Notes: generated by a model not told the origin, from the sequence alone. DNA of 64,000 bases from Sphingomonas adhaesiva (GCF_036946125.1 NZ_JAQIJT010000002.1:1486001-1550000), one strand, 5' to 3'; shown: positions 1 to 8,514, numbered from the stretch's first letter. Numbers and translations are program-made.

Positions 1-377
1 TGATCGCGGCGGACGGCATGAAGCTGGAACAGGGCACGATCTACCTGGCGCCCCCGGGCGACGCGCATGTCGTCGTCGATCAATGGCCGGAGGGCAGTCT
101 GCGCCTCCTTCCGCGCGAGCCGGTGGCGGGCGAGCGCCCCTCGATCTCGCTGCTGTTCGCCTCCGCGGCGAAGGCGGCGGCCGCCAATGCGGTCGGCGTG
201 CTGATGCTCGATGCGAACGAGGACGGCGCCGGCGGGCTGAAGGCGCTGTCCGCGGCCGGCGGCTATGCCTTCACCCCGGCGGAAGAGGGCGGCTTCACGC
301 TCCAGCGCGGCATGGTGTCGCAGGCGGTGGCCACCGACGCGCTGACCGCGGGCGTCATGAAGCTGTGCGCGAAATGA
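1..377 (+). CDS. CheB-type protein-glutamate methylesterase, C-terminal part (5' end outside window)
   Basis: The open frame runs in from the left edge without a start codon, so only the last ~124 residues are present. It matches the catalytic domain end of chemotaxis methylesterase CheB, which demethylates or deamidates receptor glutamyl/glutaminyl sites: a TIYLAPPGDAHVVV strand resembling the family's IYLAPGDxH element, then LDANEDGAGGLKAL in place of the usual GMGxDGAxGL loop that carries the catalytic Asp, then a GGYAFTP segment. The Met at position 18 is probably internal because similarity begins before it. The GMG of the loop is replaced by LDAN, so the enzyme is diverged. It overlaps the next gene by an ATGA. 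CheB family is fairly sure; activity is unproven. Confidence 0.75.
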   Translation, partial: IAADGMKLEQGTIYLAPPGDAHVVVDQWPEGSLRLLPREPVAGERPSISLLFASAAKAAAANAVGVLMLDANEDGAGGLKALSAAGGYAFTPAEEGGFTLQRGMVSQAVATDALTAGVMKLCAK

Positions 378-670
378 CCGCCCCGACCGGCCCCCTGACC
401 GCAGAAGCCGCCGTGCCCCGCGCGCTCACGCAGGCGCTGGCGGCGGAGCTGGTCCAGGCGTCGAACATGCTGGCCGACCTCGCCTATGATCTGGGCAGCG
501 ACCAGGATACGCTGCGGCGCCATATGGCGAGCCTGCAACGCATCGACCACGTGACGCAGATGCAGCTCGCCATCGCCGACCTGCTCCGCGTCCCCGACGA
601 CATGGCCGCCAACGTCGCGCATGTGACGCTGGAGGACATGGCCGTCCGGCTGAAGGGCGCGCTGTCGTAA
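374..670 (+). CDS. hypothetical 98-aa protein coupled to the CheB-like gene
   Basis: The ATG at 374 overlaps the stop of the CheB-like gene (ATGA), which indicates translational coupling and a shared operon. The product is an acidic, mostly helical 98-residue protein with no Cys cluster, signal peptide or membrane segment. I do not recognise a family. Its middle, around residues 25-60 (ELVQASNMLADLAYDLGSDQ), could form a helical bundle. Its position suggests a chemotaxis or receptor-modification accessory role, but that is inference from neighbourhood only. The gene ends just before a palindrome that it shares with the convergent modC. Confidence 0.65.
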   Translation: MTAPTGPLTAEAAVPRALTQALAAELVQASNMLADLAYDLGSDQDTLRRHMASLQRIDHVTQMQLAIADLLRVPDDMAANVAHVTLEDMAVRLKGALS

Positions 671-674
671 TCCC

Positions 675-705
675 CCGTCACCCCGGATCACGTCCGGGAT
701 GACGG
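675..705. repeat. REP-type palindrome between convergent genes, overlapping the modC 3' end
   Basis: Arms 675-687 (CCGTCACCCCGGA) and 693-705 (TCCGGGATGACGG) form a near-perfect hairpin with a 5-nt loop. It is the single-unit form of the GTCACCCCGGA repeat seen as pairs at 54121-54211 and 55944-56031. The modC stop codon lies at 688-690, so one arm encodes the last ModC residues. It may also work as a terminator for both convergent genes. Confidence 0.7.
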
Positions 706-1302
706 CCCGATATCGATCACCCGGTCTCCCAGCCGCTCCGCCTCTGCGCGGTCGTGCGTCACCATCAGGATCGGGCGGCGCTCGCTGTCGCGCACCCGCT
801 CGATCGCGCGCATCGCCTCCTCGCGTCGCGCCGGATCGAGCGACGACAGCGGCTCGTCGAGCAGCAGGAACGCCGGCTCGCTCAGCAGCGCCCGCGCGAT
901 CGCCACCCGCCGCGCCTCGCCGCCCGACAGCGTCCGCGGCCAGCGATCCAGCAGATGCGCGATGTCCAGCGTCGCCGCCACCTCCGCCAGCCGGCCTGCG
1001 TCGCGCGCGCCGTAGAGCATGTTCGCACGAACGCGGCGATGCGGGAACAAACGCGCATCCTGAAAGACATAGCCGGCGCTCCTGCGATCGGGCGGCACGT
1101 TGGTCGCCGCGTCGAACAGCGTCCGCCCCGCCACCCGCACATGCCCGCGATCGGGCGTCAGCAGCCCCGCGATCATATGCAGCAGCGTCGTCTTGCCGAT
1201 CCCCGAGGGCCCCGCCAGCACCGTCAGCCCGTCGCCGGCGACGAACCGCGCCGCGACGGTCGCATCCCCCCGGCGCAGCGCGACATCGACGTCAAAGGAC
1301 AC
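688..1302 (-). CDS. modC: molybdate ABC transporter ATP-binding protein ModC (short form)
   Basis: ATPase of the molybdate importer: it hydrolyses ATP to drive uptake through ModB. Visible motifs are Walker A GPSGIGKTT (about residues 31-39), signature LSGGEARR (about 125), Walker B FLLLDEP (about 145) and the switch histidine in MVTHDRAEA. At 204 residues it is only the nucleotide-binding domain; the C-terminal MOP/TOBE molybdate-binding regulatory domain of the classical ~350-residue ModC is absent. Its ATG overlaps the end of modB by 11 bases. The family call is firm; molybdate rather than another oxyanion follows from the modA/modB partners. The last codons come from a REP palindrome. Confidence 0.9.
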   Translation of the reverse strand: MSFDVDVALRRGDATVAARFVAGDGLTVLAGPSGIGKTTLLHMIAGLLTPDRGHVRVAGRTLFDAATNVPPDRRSAGYVFQDARLFPHRRVRANMLYGARDAGRLAEVAATLDIAHLLDRWPRTLSGGEARRVAIARALLSEPAFLLLDEPLSSLDPARREEAMRAIERVRDSERRPILMVTHDRAEAERLGDRVIDIGPSSRT

Positions 1303-1978
1303 GCACGCCCCTCCCCGCCCGCCGCACCAGCGCCTCCGACACGATCAGCGCGACCAGCGACAGCGCGACCGACATTCCCGCCAGCCGCCACACCTCCGCC
1401 TCGCCGCCGGGCCGCTGGAGCGCGGCGTAGATCGCGAGCGGCAGCGTCTGAGTCTCGCCCGGCACGTTCGAGACGAAGGTGATCGTCGCGCCGAACTCGC
1501 CGATCGACCGTGCGAAGCCCAGCACCGCGCCCGCCGCGACGCCGGGCGCGGCGAGCGGCAGCGTGATCGTCGCGAAGGTGCGCCAGCGCCCCGCCCCCAG
1601 CGTGCGCGCGGCTTCCTCCAGCCGCCGGTCGACCGCCTCGATCGACAGCCGCATCGCGCGCACCATCAGCGGCAGCGCCATGACCCCGGCGGCGATCGCC
1701 GCGCCGGTCCAGCGGAACAGCACGCTGACCCCGAACCAGCGCTCCAGCACCGATCCCACCGGCCCGTTCGGCGCAAAGGCCAGCAGCAGCAGCCAGCCGG
1801 TCACCACCGGCGGCACCACCAGCGGCAGATGGATCATCCCGTCGAGCAGGACCTTGCCGGGAAACCGCCCGCGCGCGAGCAGCCAGGCCAGTGCGAACGC
1901 GACCGGCAGCATCGCCAGCGTCGCGCTCCCCCCGATCAACAGGGTCAGCCGCACGATCGCGGCAAGATCGTCGCTCAA
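1292..1978 (-). CDS. modB: molybdate ABC transporter permease ModB
   Basis: Inner-membrane permease of the molybdate importer, about 228 residues with five to six hydrophobic segments. The EAA-type loop that contacts ModC is recognisable as EEAARTLGAGRWRTF followed by LPLAAPG, and the GEFGATITFVSNVPGETQTLPLAIY segment is characteristic of ModB. The frame is open well upstream, but the sensible start is the TTG at 1978, which overlaps the modA stop codon (TTGA) and places the first membrane helix at residue ~7. The upstream extension would read through modA in another frame and has no similarity. modA, modB and modC are all overlapped, so they form one operon. Confidence 0.9.
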   Translation of the reverse strand: MSDDLAAIVRLTLLIGGSATLAMLPVAFALAWLLARGRFPGKVLLDGMIHLPLVVPPVVTGWLLLLAFAPNGPVGSVLERWFGVSVLFRWTGAAIAAGVMALPLMVRAMRLSIEAVDRRLEEAARTLGAGRWRTFATITLPLAAPGVAAGAVLGFARSIGEFGATITFVSNVPGETQTLPLAIYAALQRPGGEAEVWRLAGMSVALSLVALIVSEALVRRAGRGVRVL

Positions 1979-2730
1979 GGCCGCGCGAAGCCGTGGCGCG
2001 CCAGGATCGCCTGCCCCGCCGCCGACAGCAGGAAGCGGCGGAACGCCTCCGCCTCCGGTGTCGCCGCGGTGGTCAGCCGCGCGATCGGATAGACGATCGC
2101 CGGATGGCTGCGCGGCGGAAAGATACCCGCCACCCGCACACCGCTCGCCGCGCGCGCATCGGTGGCATAGACCACGCCGTAGGGTGCCGCCCCGCGCTCC
2201 ACGAGCGCCAGCGCCGCACGAACATTCTCCGCGCGCACCACGCGCGGCGCGACCGCGTCCCACGCGCCCAGATGCCTGAGCGCCGCCTCGCCATATTTGC
2301 CCGCCGGCACCGACGCCGGATCCGCCATCGCCAGCGGCCCCGCGCCCAGCACCCGCGCCAGCGCCGCGCCGCGCATCGCCACCACCGATTTTCCCCCGGC
2401 CTGCGCGACGACGACCAGCCGGTTGCGCGCCAGCACCGCGCGCGTCCCCCGCACCACAAGACCGCGCCGCGCCACCGCGTCCATCCAGTCGCTGTCGGCG
2501 GAGACGAACAGGTCCGCCTTCGCCCCCGCCGTCACCTGCCGCGCCAGCGCCGACGACGCGGCGAACGACAGCACCGGACGCGGATGCCCCGCCCTCGCCC
2601 AGGCCGTCGCCGCATCGCTCAGCGCCTCCTGCATGCTCGCCGCCGCCAGCACCAGCGGGGCGCGCGGCTGTGCCGCGGCGGGTACGACGACGATCAGAAA
2701 CAGGCAGAGCAGGCGAGCCAGAAAACGCAT
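1975..2730 (-). CDS. modA: molybdate-binding periplasmic protein ModA
   Basis: Periplasmic oxyanion-binding protein, 251 residues. Residues 1-20 are a Sec signal peptide (hydrophobic LLCLFLIVVV, cleavage after AAA-Q). The mature protein begins with LVLAAASMQEAL, the family's ligand-binding strand with the conserved AAS. Later segments FAASSALARQV and LFVSAD fit group II extracellular solute-binding proteins of the molybdate type. It is first in the modA-modB-modC operon and its stop overlaps the modB TTG start. No molybdate-responsive regulator (modE) is adjacent. Molybdate versus tungstate specificity cannot be told from sequence. Confidence 0.9.
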   Translation of the reverse strand: MRFLARLLCLFLIVVVPAAAQPRAPLVLAAASMQEALSDAATAWARAGHPRPVLSFAASSALARQVTAGAKADLFVSADSDWMDAVARRGLVVRGTRAVLARNRLVVVAQAGGKSVVAMRGAALARVLGAGPLAMADPASVPAGKYGEAALRHLGAWDAVAPRVVRAENVRAALALVERGAAPYGVVYATDARAASGVRVAGIFPPRSHPAIVYPIARLTTAATPEAEAFRRFLLSAAGQAILARHGFARP

Positions 2731-2791
2731 CCCCGCGTTCTCGCACCGTATCCGCCCGGATACAAGGAAGCGTCGCCTCCAAACAACCGTT

Positions 2792-2874
2792 CCCCGGCGC
2801 AGGCCGGGGTCCAGTTGGGTGACGTCTCCGCATCGTTCGAGCCGGACGTAGCTGGACCCCGGCCTGCGCCGGGG
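2792..2874. repeat. inverted repeat between modA and lepA
   Basis: Arms 2792-2814 and 2853-2874 carry CCCCGGCGCAGGCCGGGGTCC and its reverse complement, separated by about 38 nt; each arm is itself a short palindrome. This is the paired-REP architecture common in sphingomonad intergenic DNA. It fills most of the 201-bp gap upstream of modA and downstream of lepA, both on the minus strand. Confidence 0.8.
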
Positions 2875-2931
2875 TACAGATAGAGGCGGAGGCTAGCCGA
2901 AGCCGTGGACACCCGGAACGACGGGACGGCC

Positions 2932-4743
2932 CTACCCCTCATCCCCCATCCTGAGCGCCGCGATGAACGCCTCCTGCGGGATGCTGACGCTGCCGTACTC
3001 GCGCATCTTCAGCTTCCCCTTCTTCTGCTTCTCCAGCAGCTTGCGCTTGCGCGTCGCGTCGCCGCCATAGCATTTGGCGGTCACGTCCTTGCGCATCGCG
3101 CTGATCGTCTCGCGCGCGATCACCTTGCCGCCGATCGCCGCCTGGATCGGGATCTTGAACAGATGGCGCGGGATCAGCTCCTTCAGCCGCTCGCACATCC
3201 CGCGGCCGCGCGTCTCCGCGGTGCCGCGGTGGACGATCATCGACAGCGCGTCGACCGGCTCCTCGTTGACCAGGATGCTCATCTTGACCAGGTCGCCCTC
3301 GCGGTAGCCGACCTGGTGGTAGTCGAAGCTGGCATAGCCCTTCGACAGCGACTTCAGCCGGTCGTAGAAGTCGAAGACGACCTCGTTGAGCGGCAGCTCG
3401 TAGGTCGCCTGCGCGCGCCCGCCGACATAGGTCAGGTTCTTCTGGATGCCGCGGCGGTCCTGACACAGCTTCAGGATGCTGCCGAGATATTCGTCGGGGA
3501 CGTAGATCGTCGCCTCGATCCACGGCTCGGCGATGCTCTCGATCTTGTTGGGATCGGGCATGTCGGCGGGATTGTGCAGCTCGACATGCCCGCCGCCGTG
3601 CGTCAGCTCGATCTGATAGACCACCGACGGCGCGGTGGTGATGAGGTCGAGGTCGTATTCGCGCGTCAGCCGCTCCTGGATGATCTCCAGATGCAGCAGC
3701 CCCAGGAATCCGCAGCGGAAGCCGAAGCCGAGCGCCGCCGACGTCTCCATCTCGAAGCTGAACGACGCATCGTTCAGCCGCAGCCGCGAAATGCTCTCGC
3801 GCAGCTTCTCGAAGTCGTTGGCGTCGACCGGGAACAGCCCGCAGAACACGACCGGCTGGACTTCCTTGAACCCCGGCAGCGCCTCGGCGGCGGGCTTCTT
3901 CGCGTCGGTCAGCGTGTCGCCGACGCGCGCCTGCGCCACGTCCTTGATCTGCGCGGTGATGAAGCCGATCTCGCCCGGGCCCAGGTCGTTCAGCTGCTCG
4001 ATCTTGGGGCGGAAGCAGCCGACGCGGTCGATCAGGTGCGTCGTCCCGGCCTGCATGAAGGTGACCTGCTGCCCCTTCCTCAGCACGCCGTCGATCACGC
4101 GCACCAGGATCATGACGCCCAGATACGGGTCGTACCAGCTGTCGACCAGCATCGCCTTCAGCGGCGCGTTCGCGTCGCCCCGGGGCGCCGGGATCTTGCG
4201 GACGATCGCCTCCAGGATGTCGGGGATGCCGATCCCCGACTTCGCGCTCGCCAGCACCGCCTCGGACGCGTCGATGCCGATCACGTCCTCGATCTCGGTC
4301 CGGACCTTCTCGGGCTCGGCGGCGGGCAGGTCGATCTTGTTGATGACGGGCACGATCTCGTGGTCGTGCTCGATCGACTGATAGACGTTGGCCAGCGTCT
4401 GCGCCTCGACGCCCTGCGCCGCGTCGACCACCAGCAGCGCGCCCTCGCACGCCGCCAGGCTCCGCGACACCTCATAGGCGAAATCGACGTGCCCGGGCGT
4501 ATCCATCAGGTTCAGCGTATAGGTCTCGCCGTCCGACGCCTTGTAGGACAGGCGCACGGTCTGCGCCTTGATGGTGATCCCGCGCTCCTTCTCGATCTCC
4601 ATATTGTCGAGCACCTGCTCGCTCATCTCGCGGTCGGAGAGGCCTCCCGTGGCCTGGATCAGCCGGTCGGCGAGCGTCGACTTGCCGTGGTCGATATGCG
4701 CGATGATGGAGAAGTTGCGGATCGTGTCGAGCGAAGTGGCCAT
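2932..4743 (-). CDS. lepA: elongation factor 4 (LepA), ribosomal back-translocase GTPase
   Basis: Translation GTPase of 603 residues, the usual LepA length. The G domain shows G1 AHIDHGKST (residues ~15-23), the G2 region ERGITIKAQTVRL, G3 DTPGHVDF and G4 NKIDLP. Past domain II it has the LepA-specific C-terminal domain ending near residue 600, with GGDATRKRKLLEKQKKGKLKMR, the hallmark basic tail motif. The ATG at 4743 starts MATSLDTIRNFSIIAHIDHG, the normal LepA N-terminus. It is monocistronic here: modA lies downstream beyond an inverted repeat and a divergent secreted-protein gene lies upstream. Confidence 0.97.
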   Translation of the reverse strand: MATSLDTIRNFSIIAHIDHGKSTLADRLIQATGGLSDREMSEQVLDNMEIEKERGITIKAQTVRLSYKASDGETYTLNLMDTPGHVDFAYEVSRSLAACEGALLVVDAAQGVEAQTLANVYQSIEHDHEIVPVINKIDLPAAEPEKVRTEIEDVIGIDASEAVLASAKSGIGIPDILEAIVRKIPAPRGDANAPLKAMLVDSWYDPYLGVMILVRVIDGVLRKGQQVTFMQAGTTHLIDRVGCFRPKIEQLNDLGPGEIGFITAQIKDVAQARVGDTLTDAKKPAAEALPGFKEVQPVVFCGLFPVDANDFEKLRESISRLRLNDASFSFEMETSAALGFGFRCGFLGLLHLEIIQERLTREYDLDLITTAPSVVYQIELTHGGGHVELHNPADMPDPNKIESIAEPWIEATIYVPDEYLGSILKLCQDRRGIQKNLTYVGGRAQATYELPLNEVVFDFYDRLKSLSKGYASFDYHQVGYREGDLVKMSILVNEEPVDALSMIVHRGTAETRGRGMCERLKELIPRHLFKIPIQAAIGGKVIARETISAMRKDVTAKCYGGDATRKRKLLEKQKKGKLKMREYGSVSIPQEAFIAALRMGDEG

Positions 4744-4847
4744 GATCCCCGCGCGCCTAGCGCAGCCGGCGCCCCGGTGCTAGGCCTTTGGCAGGACAGG
4801 CCGCGCGGGGGCGTGCGCATCGGTCCGATCGATATGGGGGAATGCCA

Positions 4848-5804
4848 ATGAATGCACGTATCGTCGTCGCTGCGCTGCTGGGCGCCGGGCTCGTCGCCGC
4901 CGCTCCGGCGCGCGCGCAGAAGCTGGCCAAGGCGTCCAGCGGCCAGCGCCTGCAGGAACAGACCGCCGCCGACGTGCCGCACTGCCTGCGCAAGCTGGGC
5001 TCGCTGTCGATCGTCGACGGCGACGATCCGCGGCCGTGGACGCAGTACAGCCTGGCGCCGCCGTCGAAGCTGCTGAAGGTGCTGGTGCAGCGCTCGGGCT
5101 GTTTCAACCTGGTCGATCGCGGATCGGGCCTACAGGCGGCGCAACGCGAGCGCGACATCGGCGGCGGGCTGGGCCTCCAGCGCGGCTCCAACGTCGGGCA
5201 GGGGCAGATCAAGGCGGCGGATTACGTGCTGGTCGCGGAGATCCAGGGCGCGAATTCCAACGTCAGCGGCGGCGGCGCCGCGGCGGGGATCGGCGGGCTG
5301 CTGGGCGGGCGGGTCGGCGGCCTGCTGGGCGGCATCGGCAGCAAGAAGATGGAGGCGAACACCGTCCTGTCGCTCACGAACGTCCGCACGACCGAGACGA
5401 TCGCGACCGAGGACGGCTATGCCGCGAAGAACAACCTGACCTTCGGCGGCGGCGGCTTCCTGGCGGTGGGCGGCGCGGTCGGCGGCGGCTACGACAATAC
5501 CGACATCGGTCGCATCGTGACGCTGTCGTTCATCCAGGCGTATTCGCGCATGGTCACCAGCCTGGGCCTCGTCACGCCGGGCGACGCAGGGACGGCGCAG
5601 GCCGCACCGGCGAAGACCTTCACCGCACAGGCGCCCGTCGCGATGCGCGCCAGCGCGCTCGCCACCGCGAAGGCGATCCGCACCCTTCCCGTGGGCGCGA
5701 TCGTCTATCCCACCGGCAACAGGAACGGCCTGTGGTGGGAAGTCGCCGATGAGAACGACAATGTCGGCTGGGTGCTGAACACGAAGCTGGCCCCCTCCAA
5801 CTGA
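4848..5804 (+). CDS. secreted CsgG/HfaB-like protein with C-terminal SH3-like domain
   Basis: About 318 residues with a clear signal peptide (MNARIVVAALLGAGLVAAAPARAQ, cleavage after ARA). Residues ~60-240 resemble the CsgG/HfaB family of curli/holdfast secretion proteins: a VLVQRSGCFNLVDR strand, an ADYVLVAEI strand, a Gly-rich loop rich in GGLLGG, then TVLSLTNVRTTETIATEDGYA. The last ~50 residues (ALATAKAIRTLPVGAIVYP...WWEVADENDNVGWV) read as a bacterial SH3 domain. There is no lipobox Cys after the signal, unlike CsgG. The ATG at 4848 is preferred over 4842 because GGGGG lies 7 nt upstream. Export is sure; a secretion-pore role is inference. Confidence 0.7.
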   Translation: MNARIVVAALLGAGLVAAAPARAQKLAKASSGQRLQEQTAADVPHCLRKLGSLSIVDGDDPRPWTQYSLAPPSKLLKVLVQRSGCFNLVDRGSGLQAAQRERDIGGGLGLQRGSNVGQGQIKAADYVLVAEIQGANSNVSGGGAAAGIGGLLGGRVGGLLGGIGSKKMEANTVLSLTNVRTTETIATEDGYAAKNNLTFGGGGFLAVGGAVGGGYDNTDIGRIVTLSFIQAYSRMVTSLGLVTPGDAGTAQAAPAKTFTAQAPVAMRASALATAKAIRTLPVGAIVYPTGNRNGLWWEVADENDNVGWVLNTKLAPSN

Positions 5805-5809
5805 TGCAC

Positions 5810-5843
5810 CGCTTCGGGCGGCGTCAGCGCGCCGCCCGAAGCG
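5810..5843. terminator. hairpin between convergent genes
   Basis: A 13-bp perfect stem, 5810-5822 with 5831-5843 (CGCTTCGGGCGGC and complement), has an 8-nt loop containing the stop codon of the NadR-like gene. It sits between two convergent genes only 19 bp apart, so it may terminate both. There is no T-run, so factor-independent termination is not assured. One arm encodes the last residues of the NadR-like protein. Confidence 0.55.
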
Positions 5844-6342
5844 CCTCCAGCGTGCGACGATAGCGGCACGCGCCCGCGCCGCTCACCGGCGCCCAGCGCA
5901 CGCCGCGCCGCTCCAGCTCGCAACGCGACAGGTCGAAGAAGCGCCGCCGTTCCTCCGCACGACCGAACATCCGCGTCCCGTCCTCCACCCACGGCAGGTC
6001 GATGTCGAACAGCAGGTAGAGGTCCGCCGTCCCCTGCCAGCGGTCGAACCACGGATCGCGCGTGCCGAACATCATGTCGGCCCACACCGCGGTCATCAGC
6101 GGATCGGTGTCGAGCAGCACCGGCGCGCCACCCGACCGCGCCACCGCGGCACGGGTCTGCGCATCATGCTCCTGCGCGATGTGCACCAGGTCCGCCATCG
6201 TCATGTCGGTGCCATGCGCCTCGGCCCAGGTGCGGCCGTATTCGTCGACCACCTCCGCGCCCAGCCGGCGCGCCAGTCGCGGCGCGATCGTCGACTTGCC
6301 CGTGCTCTCCGGCCCGTGGAGGCAGATCGTCCGCCAGCTCAT
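5824..6342 (-). CDS. NadR-like ATPase / ribosylnicotinamide kinase
   Basis: 172-residue P-loop kinase of the NadR kinase-domain type, expected to phosphorylate nicotinamide riboside to NMN. Walker A is GPESTGKST (residues ~9-17), followed by a DEYGRTWAE segment typical of NadR kinase domains and a VLLDTDPLMTAVW strand for Walker B. The helix-turn-helix and nucleotidyltransferase domains of enterobacterial NadR are missing; only the kinase domain is present, as in many alphaproteobacterial homologues. The ATG at 6342 overlaps the pnuC stop (ATGA), and pairing with PnuC strongly supports an NAD-salvage role. Confidence 0.85.
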   Translation of the reverse strand: MSWRTICLHGPESTGKSTIAPRLARRLGAEVVDEYGRTWAEAHGTDMTMADLVHIAQEHDAQTRAAVARSGGAPVLLDTDPLMTAVWADMMFGTRDPWFDRWQGTADLYLLFDIDLPWVEDGTRMFGRAEERRRFFDLSRCELERRGVRWAPVSGAGACRYRRTLEALRAAR

Positions 6343-6890
6343 GCCGCGCGCCGCCACGCCAGCAGCCCCGCGACCGCCAGTCCCAGATAAACGAGGTAGA
6401 GGAGCGCGAAGAGCATCAGCCCCTTGGTGACGTAGAGCGGGATCGAGGCCAGGTCGACCGCGATCCACAACCACCAGTTTTCGACCCGGCGCTGCGCCAT
6501 CAGGATCTGCGCCGCGACGCTGGCGGTCGCGATCCCGGCGTCCCACCACGGATAGGACGCGTCGGTGAAGCGGTGCATCCCCGCGCCCCACAGCACCGCC
6601 GCGATGACGATCCCGCCCAGCCACATCGCCCGCGCGCCCGGCGTCAGATACGCTACCGCCACGACGCCGGTCGTCTGCCGCGCGCTCGCCCAGTTCGCCC
6701 AGCCATACAGGTTCGCGGCGATGAAGAAGAGCTGGAGCAGCGCGTCGGAATACAGCCGCGCCTCGAACACCACGACGCCCAGCAGCGCGACCGCGACGAT
6801 GCCGGTCGGGAAGGTCCACACGCTGCGCCACGCGGCCAACGCGACACAGGCGATCCCCAGCAGGGTTGCAATCCATTCCAATACCGACAT
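6339..6890 (-). CDS. pnuC: nicotinamide riboside transporter PnuC
   Basis: Seven-helix inner-membrane facilitator for nicotinamide riboside, 183 residues. Conserved family elements are visible: WTFPTGIVAVALLGVVVFEARLYSD in helix 2, LFFIAANLYGWANW, and the C-terminal NWWLWIAVDLASIPLYVTKG, which corresponds to the substrate-site W-x-x-x-D-x-x-x-I-P-L-Y motif. The ATG at 6890 starts the first hydrophobic segment. It is followed with a 4-nt overlap by the NadR-like kinase, so uptake and trapping by phosphorylation are co-expressed. No upstream riboswitch or NadQ-type operator was evident. Confidence 0.93.
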   Translation of the reverse strand: MSVLEWIATLLGIACVALAAWRSVWTFPTGIVAVALLGVVVFEARLYSDALLQLFFIAANLYGWANWASARQTTGVVAVAYLTPGARAMWLGGIVIAAVLWGAGMHRFTDASYPWWDAGIATASVAAQILMAQRRVENWWLWIAVDLASIPLYVTKGLMLFALLYLVYLGLAVAGLLAWRRAA

Positions 6891-7041
6891 GACCGCGTCC
6901 GTAGAGCCAGACGGCGGGCAAGGGAAACGCCATTGCGCGCGCCGCGTGGCAATTCGCGCCCGCACGCGGGATGACGGGCGGCGCCACCCGCTTGCCTCCT
7001 GCCCGCAACCGCTTACGATGGCAGGCAAAGGAGATGAGAGG

Positions 7042-8349
7042 ATGCGTCACGTCGCGGTCATCGGCTCCGGGCCGGCGGGCTATTATACCGCGGAGGCCTG
7101 CCAGAAGGCGTTCGGCGATGCGGTGCGCGTCGACATCATCGACAAGCTGCCGGTCCCGTTCGGGCTGATCCGCTCCGGCGTCGCCCCCGATCACCAGTCG
7201 ATCAAGGGCGTCAGCCGCCGGTACGAGGCGACCGCGCTCAGCGACAACGTCCGCTTCGTCGGCCATGTCAGCGTCGGGACCGACGTGACGATCCCCGAAC
7301 TGCTCGATCGCTACGACGCGGTCGTGCTCGCCACCGGCGCGCCGCAGGACCGCCCGCTCGGCATCCCCGGCGCCGACCTCCCTGGGGTCGTCGGATCGGC
7401 GGCGTTCGTCGGATGGTACAACGGCCATCCCGATCATGCCGCGCTCGCCCCAGCCCTGTCGGGGCCGGGTGCGGTGGTGATCGGTGCGGGCAACGTCGCG
7501 CTCGACGTGGCGCGCATCCTCGCAAAGACCGCCGACGAGTTCGCCGGCTCGGACATCGTCACACACGCGCTCGATGCGCTGTCGATCCAGTCGAGCGAGG
7601 CGATCACCATCGTCGCGCGCCGCGGCCCGCACCAGATCGCGATGACGCCGAAGGAACTCGCCGAACTGGCGCATCTGTCGCGCGCGCTGCCCGTCGTCGA
7701 TCCCGCCGATCTGCCGCCGGGCGCGGACGATGCGGTGCTGGACCCCGGCACGCGCAAAGCGGTGGCGCATCTGCGCGCCTTCGCCGATCACCCGCGCGCC
7801 GGCGACGATGCGAAGACCGTGCCGATCGTCTTCGACTTCTTCGCGCAGCCGGTCGCGATCGAGGGCGACGGGCGCGTCGAGCGCGTCATCGTCGAGCGCA
7901 CCCGCCTCGACGAGCAGGGCCGCGCGATCGCCACCGGCGAGACCTACGCCATCCCGGCGCAGCTGGTGGTCAGCTGCATCGGCTATCAGACGCCGCGGGT
8001 CGACGGCGTCCCCTATGACGAGAAGCTCGGCCGCTTCGCCAATGACGAGGGGCGGATCGCGCCCGGGCTCTACGCGGTCGGCTGGGCGCGCCGGGGCCCG
8101 ACCGGCACGATCGGCACCAACCGCCCCGACGGCTTCCTCATCGCCGATCACATCGCCGCCGACACCACCGGCGACAGCGGCAAGCAGGGCCGCCCGGCAC
8201 TCGACGCGCTGCTCGCCGCGCGCGGAGTCGATGTCGTCACCTTCCGCGACTGGCAGAATATCGAGAAGGCCGAGATCGCGAATGCGCGTGACGGTGCCCC
8301 GCGTGAGAAATTCACCGGGGTCGATGCGATGCTGGAGGCACGAAAATAG
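7042..8349 (+). CDS. ferredoxin/adrenodoxin-NADP+ reductase-like flavoprotein
   Basis: 435-residue FAD/NAD(P) oxidoreductase of the FprA/adrenodoxin reductase family, which moves electrons between NADPH and a ferredoxin. The FAD Rossmann motif GSGPAGYY lies at residues ~8-15, followed by DKLPVPFGLIRSGVAPDH, a family hallmark. The NADP-binding motif GAGNVALDVARIL lies near residue 152 and IVARRGPHQIAM follows. The C-terminal ATG motif is GWARRGPTGTIGTNRPD. The ATG at 7042 is supported by AAAGGAG about 9 nt upstream. It is monocistronic and precedes tRNA-Pro. The redox partner is not in the window. Confidence 0.9.
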   Translation: MRHVAVIGSGPAGYYTAEACQKAFGDAVRVDIIDKLPVPFGLIRSGVAPDHQSIKGVSRRYEATALSDNVRFVGHVSVGTDVTIPELLDRYDAVVLATGAPQDRPLGIPGADLPGVVGSAAFVGWYNGHPDHAALAPALSGPGAVVIGAGNVALDVARILAKTADEFAGSDIVTHALDALSIQSSEAITIVARRGPHQIAMTPKELAELAHLSRALPVVDPADLPPGADDAVLDPGTRKAVAHLRAFADHPRAGDDAKTVPIVFDFFAQPVAIEGDGRVERVIVERTRLDEQGRAIATGETYAIPAQLVVSCIGYQTPRVDGVPYDEKLGRFANDEGRIAPGLYAVGWARRGPTGTIGTNRPDGFLIADHIAADTTGDSGKQGRPALDALLAARGVDVVTFRDWQNIEKAEIANARDGAPREKFTGVDAMLEARK

Positions 8350-8433
8350 CCGCAGATGATGGCTTGCGCGTCCGCGAACCGCTGATATAAGCCGCGCCCT
8401 GTCCACGGCCGATCGGCCGCGCGGCACCCTGGT

Positions 8434-8510
8434 CGGGGAATAGCTCAGCCTGGTAGAGCACTGCCTTCGGGAGGCAGGGGCCGGAGGTTCGAATCCTCTT
8501 TCCCCGACCA
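8434..8510 (+). tRNA. tRNA-Pro (anticodon CGG)
   Basis: Acceptor arms CGGGGAA (8434-8440) and TTCCCCG pair, and the 3' ACCA is encoded. The D arm is TAGCTCAGCCTGGTAGAGCA, the anticodon stem CTGCC/GGCAG encloses loop TTCGGGA with anticodon CGG, and the T arm contains GGTTCGAATCC. The 3' end (from 8493) is repeated perfectly at 18778-18799 and is the insertion site of the genomic island. Confidence 0.97.
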
Positions 8511-8514
8511 ACTT
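8493..8514 (+). other. attL core (tRNA-Pro 3' end)
   Basis: These 22 bases (beginning ATCCTCTTTCCCC and ending CAACTT) are identical to 18778-18799. They include the 3' half of the T stem, the acceptor strand and the CCA of tRNA-Pro, so insertion leaves the tRNA intact on the left. This is the standard crossover location for tyrosine integrases. Confidence 0.9.
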
